NCBI RefSeq assembly: GCF_028807635.1
Contig: NZ_JARBAX010000001.1
Coordinates: forward strand, 4,141,501-4,205,500
DNA from: Streptomyces spiramyceticus
Lineage (GTDB): Bacteria > Actinomycetota > Actinomycetes > Streptomycetales > Streptomycetaceae
Length of the DNA stretch: 64,000 nucleotides
Reading direction: 5' to 3'
In this document: in pieces, positions 34,332 to 43,947 of the stretch
Position numbering within the stretch: position 1 is the stretch's first letter
How the letters are laid out: each line of letters opens with the position of its first letter
Translations under genes and position numbers: made by a program
Notes under the pieces: generated by a model
What the model was told of the DNA's origin: nothing
The model's database searches: none
The model's input: the letters and a program-made list of their open reading frames with translations, nothing else

Positions 34332-35771
34332 GTGACCCGGATCGTGATCATCGGTGGCGGACCCGGCGGTTATGAGGCGGCCCTTGTGGGCGCCCAGCTC
34401 GGCGCGGAGGTGACCGTCGTCGACAGCGACGGTCTGGGCGGGGCGTCGGTGCTCACCGACTGCGTGCCGTCGAAGACTCTGATCGCCACGGCCGAAGTGA
34501 TGACGACCTTCGACTCTTCGTACGAGGAGTTGGGCATCATCGTCGCCGACGACACCCCCCACGTCGAGCAGGCGGCCCGCGTCGTCGGCGTCGACCTGGG
34601 CAAGGTCAACCGACGGGTGAAGCGCCTCGCCGTCGCGCAGTCCCACGACATCACCGCGTCCGTCACCCGGGCCGGCGCCCGGGTCCTGCGCGGCCGCGGC
34701 CGCCTGGAGGGCCAGCAGGGCGCCGACGGGTCGCGCACCGTCGTCGTCTCGTACGCGGACGGCAACGAGGAGCGCCTCACCGCCGACTCCGTACTGATCG
34801 CGACCGGCGGCCACCCGCGCGAGATCCCCGACGCGCTCCCCGACGGCGAGCGGATCCTCAACTGGACGCAGGTGTACGACCTGGACGAGCTCCCCGAGGA
34901 GCTCATCGTGGTCGGCTCCGGTGTGACCGGCGCCGAGTTCGCCGGCGCGTACCAGGCACTCGGCTCGCGCGTCACCCTCGTCTCCTCCCGCGACCGCGTG
35001 CTGCCGGGCGAGGACCCGGACGCCGCTGCCGTCCTGGAGGACGTCTTCCGGCGCCGCGGCATGAACGTCATGGCCCGCTCGCGCGCCGAGTCCGCCAAGC
35101 GCGTCGGCGACCGGGTGGAAGTGACGCTGTCCGACGGGCGCGTCATCACCGGTACGCACTGCCTGATGGCCGTCGGTGCCATCCCGAACTCCGCGGGCAT
35201 GGGCCTGGAGGAGGCCGGGGTCCGGCTGAAGGACTCGGGCCACATCTGGACCGACCGGGTCTCCCGCACCAGCGCGCCCGGCGTGTATGCGGCGGGTGAC
35301 GTCACCGGGGTGTTCGCTCTCGCGTCGGTCGCGGCCATGCAGGGCCGCATCGCGATGTACCACTTCCTCGGCGACGCGGTGACTCCGCTGAACCTCAAGA
35401 CCGTCTCGTCGAACGTCTTCACCGACCCCGAGATCGCGACGGTCGGCTACACCCAGGCCGACGTGGACGCGGGCAAGATCGAGGCACGCTCGGTGAAGCT
35501 GCCGCTGCTGCGCAACCCGCGCGCCAAGATGCAGGGCATCCGCGACGGCTTCGTCAAGATCTTCTGCCGTCCGGGCACGGGCATCGTGGTCGGCGGCTGT
35601 GTCGTCGCCCCGCGCGCGAGTGAGCTGATCCATCCGATTTCGATCGCGGTCGACAACAATCTGACCGTGGAACAGATCGCGAACGCGTTCACGGTGTACC
35701 CGTCCCTGTCGGGATCGATCGCCGAGGTCGCGCGCCAGCTGCACACCAGGAAGACGTCGGGCGAGGCGTAA
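34332..35771 (+). CDS. lpdA: NAD(P)H-quinone dehydrogenase LpdA-like flavoprotein disulfide reductase homologue
   Basis: 479 residues of the pyridine nucleotide-disulfide reductase fold. FAD site IVIIGGGPGGYEAALVGAQLGAEVTVVD, second nucleotide site LIVVGSGVTGAEFAGAYQALG, FAD loop GVYAAGDVTGVFALASVA, dimer domain FTDPEIATVGYTQ. The redox-active CxxxxC is absent: the region reads GGASVLTDCVPSKTL with one Cys. The C-terminal HxxxxE His-Glu pair is also not seen (ELIHPISIAVDNN instead). M. tuberculosis LpdA (Rv3303c) has the same loss and acts as an NAD(P)H:quinone reductase, hence the call. Starts at GTG 34332. Confidence 0.9.
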   Translation: MTRIVIIGGGPGGYEAALVGAQLGAEVTVVDSDGLGGASVLTDCVPSKTLIATAEVMTTFDSSYEELGIIVADDTPHVEQAARVVGVDLGKVNRRVKRLAVAQSHDITASVTRAGARVLRGRGRLEGQQGADGSRTVVVSYADGNEERLTADSVLIATGGHPREIPDALPDGERILNWTQVYDLDELPEELIVVGSGVTGAEFAGAYQALGSRVTLVSSRDRVLPGEDPDAAAVLEDVFRRRGMNVMARSRAESAKRVGDRVEVTLSDGRVITGTHCLMAVGAIPNSAGMGLEEAGVRLKDSGHIWTDRVSRTSAPGVYAAGDVTGVFALASVAAMQGRIAMYHFLGDAVTPLNLKTVSSNVFTDPEIATVGYTQADVDAGKIEARSVKLPLLRNPRAKMQGIRDGFVKIFCRPGTGIVVGGCVVAPRASELIHPISIAVDNNLTVEQIANAFTVYPSLSGSIAEVARQLHTRKTSGEA

Positions 35772-35914
35772 CGGCCCCGCTGCCGGCCCGTAGTTGCGCG
35801 GCAGATACCGGGTGTACGCCGCCTATACCACTTCCGGGCTCACCTTACGTACAACTTCTGTTATTCGGCGCAAACTGCTGAGAACTATCGGCCGCTCAGG
35901 TTACTGTCAGTTTC

Positions 35915-36898
35915 GTGTTCGCTGCAGAACGTCGCCAATTGATCCTTGAAATGGTGCGTGCCAACGGGGCGGTTTCGCTCCGTGAGCTCGCCCGTGTCGT
36001 CCAGACCTCCGAAGTGACCGTACGGCGGGACGTGCGGGCGCTTGAGGCCGAAGGACTCCTAGACCGCCGGCACGGCGGTGCGGTATTGCCGGGCGGTTTT
36101 ACGCGGGAGTCCGGCTTTCCGCAGAAATCCCATCTCGCGACCGCGGAGAAGACGGCCATCGCCGACCTCGCCGCGGGACTCGTCGAAGAGGGCGAAGCCA
36201 TCGTCGTCGGCGCCGGGACAACGACGCAGGAGCTGGCAAGACGGCTTGCCCGGGTCCCCGGGCTGACCGTCGTCACCAACTCCCTGCTGGTGGCCCAGGC
36301 GTTGGCCCACGCCAACCGCGTCGAAGTCGTCATGACCGGCGGCACGCTGCGTGGCTCGAATTATGCGCTGGTCGGCAGCGGGGCGGAGCAGTCCCTACAG
36401 GGTCTGCGCGTCTCCCGGGCCTTCCTCTCCGGAAGCGGACTGACCGCGGAGCGCGGGCTTTCCACCTCCAACATGCTGTCGGCGAGCGTCGACAGGGCGC
36501 TGGTGCAGGCCGCCGCCGAAGTGGTGGTCCTCGCCGACCACACGAAGCTCGGCACCGACACCATGTTCCAGACGGTGCCGACGGACGTGATCACGCGCCT
36601 CGTCACCGACGAGCCGCCGCAGCACGACGACCGCGCCGCCACCGAACTGCAGGCCCTGGCAGACCAGGGAGTGCAGATCGCCGTCGCCGGACCGGGGACC
36701 GGAGCGGCGGGACCGGGGGGTGACGGCGTCCCGACCGGACGGCAGTCCCGCCGGGACGTGCCGCTTCCCGGCCAGCGCCGTACGCACCCGGGCGGACCCG
36801 GGACCGGTGCGCAACTGCGCAGCGCCGGAGCCCTCGCGGAGCAGGCGGGACCCGCCGAGCGCGAGCGGGCGCGCGTCGCCGATCTGCGCCGGCGCTGA
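35915..36898 (+). CDS. DeoR-family transcriptional regulator
   Basis: 327 residues. DeoR helix-turn-helix: ERRQLILEMVRANGAVSLRELARVVQTSEVTVRRDVRALEAEGLLDRRHGGAVL. Sugar-phosphate sensor domain (DeoRC): AIVVGAGTTTQELARRL, TVVTNSLLVAQALAH, VVMTGGTLRGSNYALVG, VVVLADHTKLGTDTMFQ. The last ~75 residues (from AGPGTGAAGPGGDG) are Gly/Pro/Arg-rich and outside the family. It is close to the nucleoside genes and is one candidate to read the CTACGCGCGTAG sites, but no copy lies in front of it. Its own GTG start lacks an SD. Confidence 0.9.
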   Translation: MFAAERRQLILEMVRANGAVSLRELARVVQTSEVTVRRDVRALEAEGLLDRRHGGAVLPGGFTRESGFPQKSHLATAEKTAIADLAAGLVEEGEAIVVGAGTTTQELARRLARVPGLTVVTNSLLVAQALAHANRVEVVMTGGTLRGSNYALVGSGAEQSLQGLRVSRAFLSGSGLTAERGLSTSNMLSASVDRALVQAAAEVVVLADHTKLGTDTMFQTVPTDVITRLVTDEPPQHDDRAATELQALADQGVQIAVAGPGTGAAGPGGDGVPTGRQSRRDVPLPGQRRTHPGGPGTGAQLRSAGALAEQAGPAERERARVADLRRR

Positions 36899-36902
36899 AT
36901 GC

Positions 36903-37514
36903 TTACTTCTCCGCCCGCAGGCCCTTCAGCGTCAGCGTCAGCAGTCGGTCGGCCAACTCCGGATCGTCGGGTGCCTGTTCGGCAGCCAGCGCGATGGCAT
37001 TGGTCAGCTGCATCAGGTCCCCGATGGAAACGTCGGGCCTGACCGCGCCGCTCTTCTGAGCCCGTACGAGCAACCGCTCGCCGGCCTCCCTCATCGGCGT
37101 ACTGCACCGCGCCAGCGCCGAACTCTCGTCGCGCGAGGCCGACATGAGCTCACGAGCGAGCCCCCGGTACTCACCCGCATGAGTGATGATGTCGCGCAGC
37201 CACGTCACAAGCGCCCCACAGGGCGCATCGGCATCGGCCAGCGCACGTGAATGAGCCAGCAGCTCGTCCACCGCGCCCTGGAAGACCGCGCTCATCAGCG
37301 CGTGCCGGTTGGGGAAGTGCCGGTAGAGCGTGCCGATGCCCACGCCGGCGCGGCGTGCGACATCTTCCAGCGAGGCGTCCGTGCCGTGCTCCGCGAAGGC
37401 GATACGGGCCTCGGCGAGCACCCGCTCGTAGTTGCGGCGTGCGTCGGCGCGCATGGGCCGTGCCGAAGGCGTCGACGACGCCGTCGACGTCTCTGCGCTG
37501 CTGCTGGTCGCCAT
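36903..37514 (-). CDS. TetR-family transcriptional regulator
   Basis: 203 residues. TetR DNA-binding domain: RRNYERVLAEARIAFAEHGTDASLEDVARRAGVGIGTLYRHFPNRHALMSAVF. The C-terminal ligand domain has TetR_C-type helices (LAHSRALADADAPCGALVTWLRDIITHAGEYRGLARELM). An Ala/Ser/Thr-rich ~20-residue leader precedes the domain. The ATG has AAGGGCGG upstream. It is convergent with the DeoR gene (4 bp between stops). The target is unknown, and there is no divergent transporter next to it. Confidence 0.9.
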   Translation of the reverse strand: MATSSSAETSTASSTPSARPMRADARRNYERVLAEARIAFAEHGTDASLEDVARRAGVGIGTLYRHFPNRHALMSAVFQGAVDELLAHSRALADADAPCGALVTWLRDIITHAGEYRGLARELMSASRDESSALARCSTPMREAGERLLVRAQKSGAVRPDVSIGDLMQLTNAIALAAEQAPDDPELADRLLTLTLKGLRAEK

Positions 37515-37565
37515 TGCGCCGCCCTTCTCGTACCGGCTCTGACTCCAGGATGCCATTGCGTAAAC

Positions 37566-37599
37566 GGAGGGCCTCGCCGGTACTCCGGCGGGGCCCTCC
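37566..37599 (-). terminator. Hairpin terminator after accA2
   Basis: GGAGGGCCTCGCCGG pairs with CCGGCGGGGCCCTCC (15 bp, one wobble) around a 4-nt loop, 27 bp past the accA2 stop. It insulates the TetR gene downstream. Confidence 0.85.
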
Positions 37600-37625
37600 G
37601 TCACGTACGCACGTACAGCCGGACG

Positions 37626-39380
37626 TCAGTCCTTGATTTCGCAGATGGTGGCGCCGGAGGTGACGGACGCGCCGACTTCGGCGGTCAGGCCCTTGACGGT
37701 GCCGGAGCGGTGCGCGTTCAGCGGCTGCTCCATCTTCATGGCCTCAAGTACGACGACGAGGTCGCCTTCCTTGACCTCCTGGCCCTCCTCGACCGCGACC
37801 TTGACGATGGTGCCTTGCATCGGGGATGCGAGGGTGTCGCCGGAGGCGGCCGGGCCGGACTTCTTCGCCGCACGCCGCTTGGGCTTGGCACCGGCGGCCA
37901 GGCCGGTACGGGCCAGGCTCATGCCCAGCGAGGACGGCAGGGAGACCTCAAGACGCTTGCCGCCGACCTCGACGACGATCGTCTCGCGACCGGCCTCGTC
38001 CTCCTCGGTGTCCGCACCGGGCACCGAGAACGCGGGAATGGTGTTGACGAACTCCGTCTCGATCCACCGGGTGTGGACCGTGAACGGGTCGGAGGTGAAG
38101 GCGGGGTCGGCGACGACGGCGCGGTGGAAGGGGATGGCGGTGGCCATGCCCTCGACGTTGAACTCCGCCAGAGCGCGGGCGGCGCGCTGCAGTGCCTGCT
38201 CACGGGTGGCGCCGGTGACGATCAGCTTGGCGAGCAGGGAGTCCCAGGCGGGGCCGATCACGCTGCCGGTTTCGACGCCGGCGTCGAGGCGGACGCCGGG
38301 GCCGGAGGGTGTGGAGAAGGCGGTGACGGTGCCGGGGGCGGGCAGGAAGCCGCGGCCGGGGTCCTCGCCGTTGATGCGGAACTCGATGGAGTGCCCGCGC
38401 ACCGCGGGGTCGTCGTAGCCGAGCTTCTCGCCGTCGGCGATGCGGAACATCTCGCGGACCAGGTCGATGCCGGTGACCTCCTCGGAGACCGGGTGCTCGA
38501 CCTGCAGGCGGGTGTTGACCTCCAGGAAGGAGATCGTGCCGTCCACGCCGACGAGGAACTCGACCGTGCCCGCACCGACGTAGCCGGCCTCGCGCAGGAT
38601 CGCCTTCGAGGCGGCGTACAGCTCCTCATTCTGGGCTTCGCTCAGGAACGGGGCGGGGGCCTCTTCCACCAGTTTCTGGTGGCGGCGCTGCAGCGAGCAG
38701 TCACGGGTGGAGACGACCACGACATTGCCGTGGGCGTCGGCCAGGCACTGCGTCTCCACGTGCCTGGGCTTGTCGAGGTAGCGCTCGACGAAGCACTCCC
38801 CGCGCCCGAACGCGGCCACCGCCTCGCGTACGGCGGAGTCGTAGAGCTCGGGGACCTCATCGAGGGTGCGGGCGACCTTCAGGCCGCGCCCGCCGCCGCC
38901 GAACGCCGCCTTGATCGCGATCGGCAGCCCGTGCTCGCGGGCGAACGCGACGACCTCCTCGGCCCCCGAGACCGGGTCGGGGGTACCCGCGACCAGCGGG
39001 GCACCGGCACGCTGGGCGATGTGCCGGGCGGCGACCTTGTCACCCAGGTCACGGATGGCCTGCGGGGGCGGGCCGATCCAGGTCAGGCCCGCATCCAGCA
39101 CGGCCTGGGCGAACTCGGCGTTCTCGGAGAGAAATCCGTACCCGGGGTGAACCGCGTCCGCTCCCGAGTCCTTGGCGGCCTGGAGCACCTTGGCCATGTC
39201 CAGATAGCTGGCGGCCGGGGTGTCACCGCCCAGAGCGAACGCCTCGTCCGCGGCACGGACATGCAAAGCGTCCCGGTCCGGATCGGCGTAGACGGCTACG
39301 CTCGCGATCCCGGCATCCCGGCAGGCCCGAGCAACGCGGACAGCGATTTCGCCACGGTTGGCGATGAGCACCTTGCGCAC
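37626..39380 (-). CDS. accA2: Acyl-CoA carboxylase alpha subunit (biotin carboxylase + biotin carrier)
   Basis: 584 residues. Biotin carboxylase domain: [48 protein letters not shown] (ATP grasp), [43 protein letters not shown]-like linker, then the carrier domain [36 protein letters not shown] with the biotinylated Lys in EAMKM. It carboxylates biotin for transfer by carboxyltransferase subunits such as PccB further along. GTG 39380 is chosen for AGGAGGG 7 nt upstream. The longer frame upstream is untranslated leader. Confidence 0.96.
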   Translation of the reverse strand: MRKVLIANRGEIAVRVARACRDAGIASVAVYADPDRDALHVRAADEAFALGGDTPAASYLDMAKVLQAAKDSGADAVHPGYGFLSENAEFAQAVLDAGLTWIGPPPQAIRDLGDKVAARHIAQRAGAPLVAGTPDPVSGAEEVVAFAREHGLPIAIKAAFGGGGRGLKVARTLDEVPELYDSAVREAVAAFGRGECFVERYLDKPRHVETQCLADAHGNVVVVSTRDCSLQRRHQKLVEEAPAPFLSEAQNEELYAASKAILREAGYVGAGTVEFLVGVDGTISFLEVNTRLQVEHPVSEEVTGIDLVREMFRIADGEKLGYDDPAVRGHSIEFRINGEDPGRGFLPAPGTVTAFSTPSGPGVRLDAGVETGSVIGPAWDSLLAKLIVTGATREQALQRAARALAEFNVEGMATAIPFHRAVVADPAFTSDPFTVHTRWIETEFVNTIPAFSVPGADTEEDEAGRETIVVEVGGKRLEVSLPSSLGMSLARTGLAAGAKPKRRAAKKSGPAASGDTLASPMQGTIVKVAVEEGQEVKEGDLVVVLEAMKMEQPLNAHRSGTVKGLTAEVGASVTSGATICEIKD

Positions 39381-39744
39381 GATGGCTCCCTCCTTGAAAC
39401 AAGCTGAGTTTAGGGACTGCCGACACGGCCCTACGACCCGTCCCCAATGGTGAGCTTGCCCACACGGAGCGTGATGCGAGGCTCGCGCGAGTCGCGAATT
39501 CCCTTGTCGCACCACGGTACGACGGGTTCCCTCACCGCACAGTAGCCCTCGGGTGTGGCCAAGGTCTCTGTCCTGGGAGCCAGTGCGGCGGCAGCTTTCT
39601 TTGTCGAGTCCCTACGAATGGCCGAATGATTCTTTGCCGCGGCGGTCCGGCTGCGTCAGGACCCTTGTCCCGGCGATTACCGGTTAGTAGCGTTTGCGTC
39701 TCGCGTACGTACTAGGGGTAACAGCCGGAAGAGGGTGGGGCGCC
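39381..39744. other. Intergenic region between accA2 and a membrane-protein gene
   Basis: 364 bp holding the promoters of two divergent genes. No credible small gene or tRNA was found. TAGCGT near 39688 is a possible -10 on the + strand. Confidence 0.5.
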
Positions 39745-40209
39745 GTGCCGCGCAGACCGATAGCCGCCGTGGCAGCGGCCCTGCTGTTCGTCGAAGCCGC
39801 CGGGATCGTGTTCGTCAACTGGATCCTCGGCAAGGTCGTCAACAGCCAGTCGATGTCCCTGGACGGCCTGGACCCCGACGTCATGGCCGCGTCGACCTGG
39901 GTGATGGGCGGCGTCTTCGGCCTCTACCTGGTCGGCTGCGGCGTCTTCCTGCTGCGCGCCGCGCTGACGGACCGGGCTCCCGGGCGTTTCGGACGCGTAC
40001 TGCTGATCGCGTGCGCGGTGGTGCACGGTGTGCTGGGGGCGTTGTCGGTCGGGCTGGTCGGCTGGGCGGCGTTCGTGGTGCTGATGGTGGAGTTCGGGCT
40101 GATCGTGCTGTCCGTCATCGCGTACGGCAGGCGTGAGGAGCAGCGGGCCGGGGCGGACGCGTCCGGTGCGGCGGACGCGCCGGAGGGCGGGGCTCCCGCG
40201 CCGGCCTGA
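39745..40209 (+). CDS. Hypothetical four-helix membrane protein
   Basis: 154 residues. Four hydrophobic segments: IAAVAAALLFVEAAGIVFVN, ASTWVMGGVFGLYLVGCGVFLL, FGRVLLIACAVVHGVLGALSVGL and AAFVVLMVEFGLIVLSVIAY, with a short Ala/Gly/Pro-rich cytoplasmic tail. GTG 39745 follows GAGGGTGGGG. It is divergent from accA2 and conserved next to it in streptomycetes as far as I recall. No functional motif. Confidence 0.78.
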   Translation: MPRRPIAAVAAALLFVEAAGIVFVNWILGKVVNSQSMSLDGLDPDVMAASTWVMGGVFGLYLVGCGVFLLRAALTDRAPGRFGRVLLIACAVVHGVLGALSVGLVGWAAFVVLMVEFGLIVLSVIAYGRREEQRAGADASGAADAPEGGAPAPA

Positions 40210-40230
40210 CAGGCGCAGGCCCGACGGGCC

Positions 40231-40267
40231 CTCAGAACGAAGACCCTCAGAACGAAGACCCTCAGAA
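40231..40267. repeat. 15-bp tandem repeat between convergent genes
   Basis: ctcagaacgaagacc occurs twice in a row (40231-40245 and 40246-40260), plus a 7-bp third copy running into the end of the B3/B4 gene. Confidence 0.9.
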
Positions 40268-40957
40268 GTCGAACTGCGGCGACGACCGGCTCAGGATCAC
40301 GGGCTTCGCGGTCACGGACCACAGGGCGTCCAGCTCGTCGGCGAGCGCGGCCGTGAGCCTCTCCATGTCGGCCGGAGCCGAGTCGTGCATCGCCTCCGCG
40401 ATGATCAGCACGGTGGACGTCGTCTCCCGGACGGCGGAAGAACCGCTCTGCCGGTTGGTCCACCGCCGGGAGTGGGCCTGTCCGCTGCCGTCCGCGAAGA
40501 TCACTTCACGTGGGGCGGGATTCTCCGTACCGCCGGAGAACGTCACATAGGTTTCGTCACCGGCCGCGTACCGGACTTCCAGGTTCCCGGTGATCTCGGA
40601 AACGTCGAAGACGCCCACCGGGATCGCGAACGCGAGTGAAATGGAGTTGCAGACGTCGATCAGCGGGTGGATCCGGGGAAGCGAGTCCTCTTTCCTGAAT
40701 CGCCGCAGCAGCGACTCGGAGGCGCACCGGTATTGGGTGGGCTTGAGTCCCATCCGGGAGAACGTACGGCGCCAGGCCTGGATTTCGGGCAGTTCGCCCT
40801 CCGTCACGGTCGCCAGCCGGGACCTGGCGATCGCGTTGTAGCGCGCGATCGCGGCGTCGGCCGAAACGTCCGGGGTGATTCCTTCGGCGAAGAGAACCCC
40901 GGGAACAAGCTCCGGGAAGTCCTGCCGGACGGCGTCCGCGTGCTGGAAGTGACGCAT
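40262..40957 (-). CDS. B3/B4 tRNA-binding domain protein
   Basis: 231 residues made of one B3/4 domain like that of phenylalanyl-tRNA synthetase beta, as a free-standing protein: FPELVPGVLFAEGIT, IQAWRRTFSRMGLKPTQYRCASESLLRRF, LPRIHPLIDVCNSISLAFAIPVGVFDVSEI, and RRWTNRQSGSSAVRETTSTVLIIAEAMH. Stand-alone B3/4 proteins are thought to edit or deacylate mischarged tRNA, but evidence is thin. It is followed on the same strand, 49 bp upstream, by the LysE gene, so one amino-acid-related transcript is possible. Confidence 0.85.
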   Translation of the reverse strand: MRHFQHADAVRQDFPELVPGVLFAEGITPDVSADAAIARYNAIARSRLATVTEGELPEIQAWRRTFSRMGLKPTQYRCASESLLRRFRKEDSLPRIHPLIDVCNSISLAFAIPVGVFDVSEITGNLEVRYAAGDETYVTFSGGTENPAPREVIFADGSGQAHSRRWTNRQSGSSAVRETTSTVLIIAEAMHDSAPADMERLTAALADELDALWSVTAKPVILSRSSPQFDF

Positions 40958-41006
40958 AAGGTGCCTCGCTGTTTTTGTGTTGAGTATCGCCAGGTCAGAG
41001 GGCCGG

Positions 41007-41612
41007 TCAGAAGAAGGCGAGCTTGGCGCCGAGGGCTGTGAACGCGCCCGCGAACGTCCGGCGCAGCCAGGTCAGGACCCGGGGGCGGGAGATGACGTGA
41101 CTCCGCATCGCGGCGGCGAATTTCCCGTACGCGACGAAGACGATGAACGTGAGCAGCATGAAGACGGCGCTCAACTCGACCATGCGCAGGAATGCGTTCG
41201 GCTCACGGGCGCTCACGAACTGCGGCAGGAACGCGAAGAAGAAGATCGTGAGTTTTGGGTTGAGGATGTTGATCAGGACGCCCGAGGTGATCACCTTCAC
41301 CGCTGATACGGGCGTCTCGGCCTTCTCCGTCGTGAGTGCGTCCTTGTCGCGCAGGGTGCTCCACGCCATGTAGAGCAGATAGGCCACACCCAGATACTTG
41401 AGAATCTGGAACGCCATTGCGCTGGTGTGGAGCAGCGCCGCGAGGCCCGTGATCGCCGCCATCATGTGCGGAATGGTGCCGAGGGTGCAGCCGACCGCCG
41501 CGACGATGCTTGCGCGGGTGCCGCGCGAGAGTCCGGCCGCCATGGTGTAGAGCACGCCTGTGCCGGGAGTCGCGACAACGACGAGCGACGTCAACAGGAA
41601 CTCGATGGTCAT
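41007..41612 (-). CDS. LysE/RhtB-family amino-acid exporter
   Basis: 201 residues with six membrane segments. Family marks: FLLTSLVVVATPGTGVLYTMAAGLSRGTRASIVAAVGCTLGTIPHMMAAITGLAAL and VITSGVLINILNPKLTIFFFAFLPQFV. Exports amino acids or related compounds by proton antiport. It is divergent from a MocR regulator with only 28 bp between the starts, and a TGGTCATGAC direct repeat spans both starts, so the pair looks like a regulated exporter module. Confidence 0.9.
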   Translation of the reverse strand: MTIEFLLTSLVVVATPGTGVLYTMAAGLSRGTRASIVAAVGCTLGTIPHMMAAITGLAALLHTSAMAFQILKYLGVAYLLYMAWSTLRDKDALTTEKAETPVSAVKVITSGVLINILNPKLTIFFFAFLPQFVSAREPNAFLRMVELSAVFMLLTFIVFVAYGKFAAAMRSHVISRPRVLTWLRRTFAGAFTALGAKLAFF

Positions 41613-41671
41613 GACTTGACCCTGTCGCGACAATGGTCCGGTGAACAGGTCCAATGAGAATGGTCATGACC
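41606..41671. promoter_or_regulatory. Direct repeats of TGGTCATGAC in the exporter/MocR promoter
   Basis: TGGTCATGAC occurs at 41606-41615 and 41661-41670. The second forms the palindrome GGTCATGACC, and a further AATGGTCC lies between at 41632. MocR regulators usually bind direct repeats, so these are candidate sites for the adjacent regulator. Confidence 0.5.
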
Positions 41672-43248
41672 GGTCCATAAGCGGCGGGTCGGGATCGGGA
41701 TCGGGGTCCGGGTCCGGGTCCGACTTCCTCCAGCTGGATACCGGTGACGCGCCGGTGGGTGGCCTCTCCGACTGGCTCGCGCACCGGCTGCGGCTCGCGA
41801 TATCGGACGGCCGGCTGCCGGTGGGCAGCAGGCTGCCCGCGACCCGGGTGCTGGCCGCCGAGCTCCGGGTGTCGCGCGGGGTGGTGACCGAGGCGTACCA
41901 GCGGCTGACCGAGGACGGGCATGTCGCCGGGCGGGGGCGGGGCGGAACTGTCGTGGTGGCTACGCCGGTTGCGGTGCGGGTCGCTGAGCGTGGTGCGGGC
42001 GGGGCTTCCGGTGCGGGTGCGGGTGCGGGTGCGGGTGCCGGCGGTGGCGGTGCCGGTGGCAGTTGCGATGCCTCTCCGGCTCGTGTGCTGTTCGGCGCCG
42101 CCGAGCCCGGCGCCGACATCTTCGACGCGCTACGGGCGGCGCCGGCCCGGATCGACCTGTCGCCCGGTGTGCCCGACCTGGCCGCCTTCCCGCGCGCGGC
42201 GTGGCTGCGGGCCGAACGTTCCGTACTCAGGGACCTCTCGGCGTCCGACCTCGGTTACGGAGATCCGCGGGGGAGGCCCGAGCTGCGTACCGCCGTGGTC
42301 GACTGGCTGGCCCGCAACCGGGGAATCAGGGCCGACCCCGGCGAGGTACTCATCACCGCAGGCACCGCTCAGGGGCTCGGACTGCTCGCGCAGGTGCTCC
42401 GTGACGACGGGTTCCGCGAGATGGCGGTGGAGGATCCCGGCTCGCTCGGCGCCCGGCAGCATCTGCACAACCGGCGGTTGGCGACCCCGCCGGTGCCGGT
42501 CGACTCCGAAGGGATACGGGTCGACAAGCTGCGCGCCACGGGAGCCCGGGCCGTACTGCTGACCCCGGCCCATCAGTTTCCGGCCGGTGTGGTGCTCGGG
42601 GGAGGCAGACGGCGTGAGCTCATGCAGTGGGCCGGTGACGGCGGCCTGATCGTCGAGGACGACTACGACGCCGAGCACCGCTACGACCGGCCTCCGGTGC
42701 CTGCCCTGCGCTCACTGCTCCCGGAGCAGGTCTGTTACGCCGGAAGCGTCTCCAAGCTGCTGGCTCCCGCACTGCGGGTGGGCTGGATTCTGGCGCCGCC
42801 GAAGTACCGGGAGGCGCTGGTGGACGCCAAGCGGTTCACCGACCTGGGGAACGCGGCGCTGCCGCAACTGGTGCTGGCCCGCCTGATGGAATCGGGCGAC
42901 ATGGAACGCCAGTTGCGGCTGCTGCGCAGGCGCCATCGGAGGCGCAGGGACGCGATGATCGGTGCGATCGGGGCGCATCTGCCGGGCGCGGTCGTGCACG
43001 GCGCCGCGGCCGGTCTGCACCTGATGATCACCTTTGAGCGGACGGACCTTGTGGACACGGACCTTGCCGCGGGCGCGCTCGCGCGTGGTGTGAAGGTGCA
43101 GCCGCTGTCGTGGCACCGGCAGCGGCCGGGCCGTCCGGGGCTCGTGCTGGGCTACGCCGCGAGTACGTCGACCGCCATCGGCGAGGGGGTCGCCGTGGTC
43201 GGCGATGTGCTGCGGGGGGACGGCGACGTCACGTCCACAGGTCGGTGA
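41641..43248 (+). CDS. MocR-type GntR regulator with aminotransferase domain
   Basis: 535 residues. N-terminal GntR winged helix ([48 protein letters not shown]), an Ala/Gly linker of GAGAGAG repeats, and a PLP-dependent fold-type I aminotransferase-like domain: [49 protein letters not shown] (PLP ring Asp), [18 protein letters not shown] (PLP Lys). The N-terminus has a (GS)n stretch from repeated gggatc/gggtcc. GTG 41641 lacks an SD, and GACAAT lies 6 nt upstream, so it may be leaderless. It probably controls the divergent LysE exporter. Confidence 0.9.
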   Translation: MNRSNENGHDRSISGGSGSGSGSGSGSDFLQLDTGDAPVGGLSDWLAHRLRLAISDGRLPVGSRLPATRVLAAELRVSRGVVTEAYQRLTEDGHVAGRGRGGTVVVATPVAVRVAERGAGGASGAGAGAGAGAGGGGAGGSCDASPARVLFGAAEPGADIFDALRAAPARIDLSPGVPDLAAFPRAAWLRAERSVLRDLSASDLGYGDPRGRPELRTAVVDWLARNRGIRADPGEVLITAGTAQGLGLLAQVLRDDGFREMAVEDPGSLGARQHLHNRRLATPPVPVDSEGIRVDKLRATGARAVLLTPAHQFPAGVVLGGGRRRELMQWAGDGGLIVEDDYDAEHRYDRPPVPALRSLLPEQVCYAGSVSKLLAPALRVGWILAPPKYREALVDAKRFTDLGNAALPQLVLARLMESGDMERQLRLLRRRHRRRRDAMIGAIGAHLPGAVVHGAAAGLHLMITFERTDLVDTDLAAGALARGVKVQPLSWHRQRPGRPGLVLGYAASTSTAIGEGVAVVGDVLRGDGDVTSTGR

Positions 43249-43843
43249 TCGAGACGTCCAGCTCGCGCAGCAGGCGGCGCAGCAGGGGCAGGGACAGGCC
43301 GATGACGTTGCCGTGGTCGCCGTCGATGCTGTCGACGAAGGGGGCCGAGCGGCCGTCGAGAGTGAAGGCGCCGGCGACGTGGAGCGGCTCGCCGGTCGCG
43401 ACGTACGCCGCGATCTCCGCGTCGGTCGGGTCGCCGAAGCGGACGGTGGTGGACGCGGTGGCGGAGGCACGGCGGCCGGTGGCGGTGTCGATGACGCAGT
43501 GACCGGTCTGGAGGATGCCGGAGCGGCCGCGCATGGACTTCCAGCGGGCGGTGGCGTCCTCGGCGTCGTCGGGCTTGCCGAGTGCCTGGCCGTCGAGTTC
43601 GAGTACGGAGTCGCAGCCGATCACCAGCGCGTCGGTGGCCTCGGGGCGGTCGGCGACCGACGCGGCCTTCGCCTCGGCGAGTACGAGCGCGAGCTCCCCC
43701 GGAGTCGGCGCGCTGATCGCGTCCTCGTCGACTCCGCTGACGATCACCTCGGGGGCGAGGCCCGCCTGGCGGAGGAGCGCGAGGCGGGCGGGGGAGGCGG
43801 AGGCGAGGACGAGGCGTCGGCGGGCGTGAGTCATGCGGCTCAT
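43229..43843 (-). CDS. maf: Maf-family nucleotide pyrophosphatase
   Basis: About 204 residues. Maf signature [19 protein letters not shown] at the start, [18 protein letters not shown] with the catalytic Asp region, and [24 protein letters not shown] at the end. Maf proteins hydrolyse modified or canonical nucleoside triphosphates to monophosphates and affect septation in Bacillus. ATG 43843 is used, but ATG 43834 is equally possible. The 3' end overlaps the MocR gene by 20 bp (convergent). Confidence 0.92.
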   Translation of the reverse strand: MSRMTHARRRLVLASASPARLALLRQAGLAPEVIVSGVDEDAISAPTPGELALVLAEAKAASVADRPEATDALVIGCDSVLELDGQALGKPDDAEDATARWKSMRGRSGILQTGHCVIDTATGRRASATASTTVRFGDPTDAEIAAYVATGEPLHVAGAFTLDGRSAPFVDSIDGDHGNVIGLSLPLLRRLLRELDVSITDLWT

Positions 43844-43892
43844 GGTAGGACGCGGTGCGGGGGTGGTTGCGAGTGCGGCCTGCCTGCGGCGC

Positions 43893-43942
43893 TTCCCCCT
43901 ACCCGCCCCTCTCCCGAAACTGGGGGCAAGCCCCAGCCCCCG
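43893..43942. repeat. Interspersed intergenic element, short copy
   Basis: ccccctacccgcccctctcc followed by a ctgggggcaagccccag stem resembles the left half of the element at 32576. The middle core is missing. Located between maf and mmpB. Confidence 0.6.
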
Positions 43943-43947
43943 GACGT

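Noticed and set aside
37251..39407. 718-residue + frame opposite accA2
   Set aside because: Gly/Asp/Val-rich shadow of the carboxylase gene.
39381..39744. Possible tRNA or small RNA
   Set aside because: No cloverleaf or CCA-type end found on reading. Some inverted repeats exist but none with a clear terminator.
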